From the NCBI GenBank assembly GCA_022793555.1, contig JAAWDB010000046.1, positions 1-8,020 of the forward strand: 8,020 bases of DNA. The letters run 5' to 3'. Under the pieces are notes generated by a model, which was not told where the DNA came from, searched no databases, and saw only the letters and a program-made list of their open reading frames with translations. The stretch's first letter is position 1. Each line of letters opens with the position of its first letter. Made by a program: the position numbers and the translations under genes. The stretch comes from Bacilli bacterium. Lineage in GTDB: Bacteria > Bacillota_I > Bacilli_A > RF39 > UBA660. Below, in pieces: positions 5,839 through 8,020 of the stretch.

Positions 5839-7842
5839 ATGAAAGAATTAAAAATAAAAATTAAAAAAGCGAGTAAGATCATGCTCATCACCTATCTTCT
5901 CATTTCCATTGGATATATCATCAGTTATATCTTTTTTGCGAAAAGCTTACTAAATTTAGAGGGAATTGAAACAACCATAAGATATCTTATTTTAGGATTC
6001 TTTGCCATTTGGGGTGTAAGTTATTTATGCTTTGGACCTAAAATTATATTCAAAAAAATGAAAAAAACCTTTATAGTCTTAACCATTTTCTCAATGCTAT
6101 TTATTCCCATATTTAGTGTTCTATCTTATTATATTAACAAAGTATACGATTCTCTAGACAACTTTACTATCAAAGAAACCTCAACCTACACTAGCGTCCT
6201 TTTAGCAATGAAAGATACCGAAATATCAGAAAATAGTAAATTGGGAATGATTGATAACGAAAACGACCGCGAAGGCTACGTTCTTGCAAAAGAATTAATT
6301 CAAAAAGAAAAACTAAAACAAGAAATTGTACCTTATGAAGATTTCTTAATCATGTTAAATGATTTATATAATGGTAAAATCGACGGTATCTTTGTCTCTG
6401 GCGATTATAAAGTTTTATTTAGTAACGAAGATAAATTCCATACCATCGGTGAAGATACCAAAGTTGTATATTCCTATAGCAAAGAAATGAAATCGGAAGA
6501 AAGCAATTTAATATCTTCAAAAAAATTAACCGAACCTTTCACGGTTTTAGTCCTAGGTGTCGACTCAGAAGCTCAAAATGGACTAAACCCTAATGCTGCT
6601 TTCAATGGTGACACGCTAATGCTTGTAACATTCAATCCCAATACTCTAACCGCAACCATGTTTAGCATTCCAAGAGACATGTATGTACCAATTGCTTGCA
6701 ATCATAATCGCTACAATAAAATCAATTCTGCTGCTGCATATGGTACTAACTGTGTAATTAATACAATTGAACAAATGACGAATATCGATATCGATTATTT
6801 TGTCAAAGTCAATTTCCGTGGCGTTGTTGATTTAGTAAATACTCTAGGTGGCGTTGATGTTGATGTGGAAGCTCCCGATTACCCTTACGATAATGCTCAT
6901 AAAGGTTTAGTTTGTGAACAAGATTCCCAACGACGTTTTGGAGAACATCTAGTTTGTATTACTCCGGGTGAAAATGTTCATTTAGATGGAGAACAAGCCC
7001 TAGCATATGCGAGATGTCGTCATCTTTATGCTGAAGGTGATGTCGATCGAAACCGTCATCAACAAGCAATTATTGAAGCCACAGCCAAAAAATTAGTACA
7101 AATGTCAAGCTTTAGTGATTTCGAAAAATTATTAGACACAATTAGTAATAACATTGCAACCAACATGCAAACCAAAGAAATGTTATCTTTCTATCAAGCA
7201 ATTAAAAACATGTTGGTTAATAGTTTAAATGGTGAAGATTTTATTACCATTCAAAAAACAAGATTAGAATATTATAACTTCAACCCATGGTTACCAAGTG
7301 CTGGAATGAAAACTAGTGCTTTAGGATATTACCCAGGTTCATTAAATGCCATAACCAAAGCAATGAAAGAAAACCTAGGGCTTGAAAAAATAGAAACGAT
7401 TAAAACATTTACCTATGACTATAATGAAGATAAAGATTATCGAAGTGATATTATCGGTCAAGGAATACGAACTGGTGATACCTTAACGAGATATTTAATG
7501 CCAAACTTGAGTGGTCAAACCGTATCATATGCCGAAGAATGGGCCGCAAAACAGGGCATAACCTTACATAAAGAATTTGTCGAAAGTGAATCCATCCCAG
7601 GCATTATTATTAATCAAAGTGTTCACCAAGACACCTTCTTGAAAACCGTTTCTAATGTTACCATTTATATTAGTAAAGCCTCTTCGAATCCGAAACCAAA
7701 GCCAGATGAAGATGACGATGATGATGAACCAACAATTCCTGGAAATCCAAGCGATGGTGACGAAGATAACGATAATGAAAATAAAGACCCAGATCCACCA
7801 ATAGCTCCAGGAATTGATCCAAATCCAGATGAAGATAATTAA
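5839..7842 (+). CDS. LytR-CpsA-Psr (LCP) family glycopolymer transferase with PASTA domain and acidic tail
   Basis: LCP enzymes move undecaprenyl-linked teichoic acid or capsule chains onto peptidoglycan at the outer membrane face. Three hydrophobic helices (about 13-34, 45-65, 76-99) precede an extra extracytoplasmic domain (about 115-215) and the LCP domain (about 233-420). Key motifs are present: VLGVDSE (D242), GDTLMLVTF, SIPRDMYV (R279, D280), YNKINSAAAYG, LGGVDVDV, LDGEQALAYARCRH (R392) and DVDRNRHQQ (R404, R406). Residues about 553-613 form one PASTA domain (MPNLSGQTVSYAEEWAAKQG, ending VTIYIS). The last 50 residues are a Pro/Asp-rich tail (DEDDDDDE, then many D/N/P). At 667 residues it is about twice the simplest LCP proteins. 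It has its own promoter and terminator. Five cysteines lie in the LCP domain (287, 305, 359, 373, 393). Proximity to a polymerase gene suggests that it may attach that polymer; this is inference. Confidence 0.93.
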   Translation: MKELKIKIKKASKIMLITYLLISIGYIISYIFFAKSLLNLEGIETTIRYLILGFFAIWGVSYLCFGPKIIFKKMKKTFIVLTIFSMLFIPIFSVLSYYINKVYDSLDNFTIKETSTYTSVLLAMKDTEISENSKLGMIDNENDREGYVLAKELIQKEKLKQEIVPYEDFLIMLNDLYNGKIDGIFVSGDYKVLFSNEDKFHTIGEDTKVVYSYSKEMKSEESNLISSKKLTEPFTVLVLGVDSEAQNGLNPNAAFNGDTLMLVTFNPNTLTATMFSIPRDMYVPIACNHNRYNKINSAAAYGTNCVINTIEQMTNIDIDYFVKVNFRGVVDLVNTLGGVDVDVEAPDYPYDNAHKGLVCEQDSQRRFGEHLVCITPGENVHLDGEQALAYARCRHLYAEGDVDRNRHQQAIIEATAKKLVQMSSFSDFEKLLDTISNNIATNMQTKEMLSFYQAIKNMLVNSLNGEDFITIQKTRLEYYNFNPWLPSAGMKTSALGYYPGSLNAITKAMKENLGLEKIETIKTFTYDYNEDKDYRSDIIGQGIRTGDTLTRYLMPNLSGQTVSYAEEWAAKQGITLHKEFVESESIPGIIINQSVHQDTFLKTVSNVTIYISKASSNPKPKPDEDDDDDEPTIPGNPSDGDEDNDNENKDPDPPIAPGIDPNPDEDN

Positions 7843-7845
7843 CAT

Positions 7846-7884
7846 AAAAAAACAAGATTGATTACCGTTAATCTTGTTTTTTTT
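7846..7884 (+). terminator. Strong intrinsic terminator after the LCP gene, probably bidirectional
   Basis: AACAAGATTGAT (7851-7862) pairs with GTTAATCTTGTT (7867-7878) around TACC, a 12 bp stem with two wobbles, followed by six more T (7879-7884). The A run at 7846-7850 pairs with those T and makes a T run on the other strand, so it could also stop a leftward transcript arriving from beyond the window. It starts four bases after the TAA stop. Confidence 0.9.
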
Positions 7885-7937
7885 AATTGAAATCTCAAGC
7901 GCACCATTTAATATAATTTAAACAAAAGCAAAATTTC

Positions 7938-7966
7938 TTGTCAATTATTTTCATTTTATTTATTAT
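7938..7966 (+). promoter_or_regulatory. Promoter-like pair pointing out of the right edge
   Basis: TTGTCA (7938-7943) and TATTAT (7961-7966) each match the consensus at five of six bases and are exactly 17 bases apart. Transcription would begin near 7973. No ribosome site or convincing start codon follows before the window ends, so its gene would lie beyond 8020. In DNA this AT-rich, chance matches are possible. Confidence 0.45.
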
Positions 7967-7984
7967 TTTGCCATGACAAAAAAA

Positions 7985-8000
7985 TGTAATATTAATTACA
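7985..8000. repeat. Short inverted repeat downstream of the right-edge promoter
   Basis: TGTAAT (7985-7990) and ATTACA (7995-8000) form a perfect 6+6 inverted repeat around ATTA. It would fall about 12-28 bases after the proposed transcription start, where a repressor site could lie. Being entirely AT-rich, it may also be chance. Otherwise the 136 bp after the terminator show no gene. Confidence 0.3.
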
Positions 8001-8020
8001 ATTAAAAACAAATAAAAAAT

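Noticed and set aside
7564..7855. Two minus-strand open frames rich in Ile, Trp, His and Tyr opposite the end of the LCP gene
   Set aside because: They are antisense shadows of the Asp/Pro-rich tail and PASTA codons, lack ribosome sites and have implausible composition.
7916..7944. Leftward promoter TTGACA-N17-TTAAAT
   Set aside because: The -35 is perfect but the -10 is weak. The transcript would run at once into the bidirectional terminator and no leftward gene starts there.
7973..8005. Ten-codon open frame MTKKCNINYN
   Set aside because: It has no ribosome site and starts at the predicted transcript start, so it is probably chance.
1..8020. tRNA, rRNA, CRISPR array, insertion sequence, phage or riboswitch
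   Set aside because: No spaced direct repeats, transposase or integrase genes, tRNA-like cloverleafs or long structured leaders were seen. The window is filled by envelope genes with short intergenic gaps.

Overview
The window is AT-rich DNA from a Bacillota (Firmicutes) bacterium. Strong AGGAGG-like ribosome sites precede every gene. TTGnnn-N17-TATAAT promoters, hairpin-plus-T-run terminators, LCP and PASTA domains, and a dockerin all fit a low-GC Gram-positive. Tryptophan is encoded by TGG and TGA is used as a stop (end of the polymerase gene at 928-930), so the standard bacterial code applies. The mix of Ig/cadherin-like surface proteins, an SH3-glucosaminidase with a dockerin, and sugar-polymer genes suggests an uncultured gut Bacilli/Erysipelotrichia-RF39-like or Clostridia lineage. 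That placement is inference; no marker gene is present.

The theme is the cell envelope. From the left, a leftward glycopolymer cluster holds the first codons of an unidentified gene cut by the window edge (1-34), a GT2 glycosyltransferase (83-931) and a Wzy/O-antigen-ligase-like membrane protein (928-2160). The latter two overlap by ATGA. This cluster has its own promoter at about 2185-2213, which lies partly inside the terminator of the preceding unit.

A second leftward unit of two genes runs from a promoter at 5708-5736 to a terminator at 2197-2225. The first gene is a secreted SH3-glucosaminidase-dockerin protein (start corrected to 5684). The second is a single-pass surface protein with an Ig-like domain, a cadherin-like beta-sandwich and a highly charged cytoplasmic tail (2224-3882). 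They are 11 bp apart.

Divergent from these, a large LytR-CpsA-Psr (LCP) protein with three N-terminal membrane helices, an extra extracytoplasmic domain, a PASTA domain and an acidic tail runs rightward (5839-7842) and ends at a strong terminator that could work in both directions. The last 136 bp are very AT-rich and carry a promoter-like pair pointing out of the window.

A coherent reading is that the left cluster builds an undecaprenyl-linked sugar polymer, the LCP protein attaches it to peptidoglycan, and the two-gene unit remodels or decorates the wall. The most unusual observation is that the glucosaminidase appears circularly permuted: the block that normally follows the catalytic half sits in front of it. 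Also notable are a dockerin with one degenerate calcium loop beside an Ig-domain membrane protein (a possible non-cellulosomal adhesive pair), a terminator-promoter overlap, and many cysteines in exported domains.
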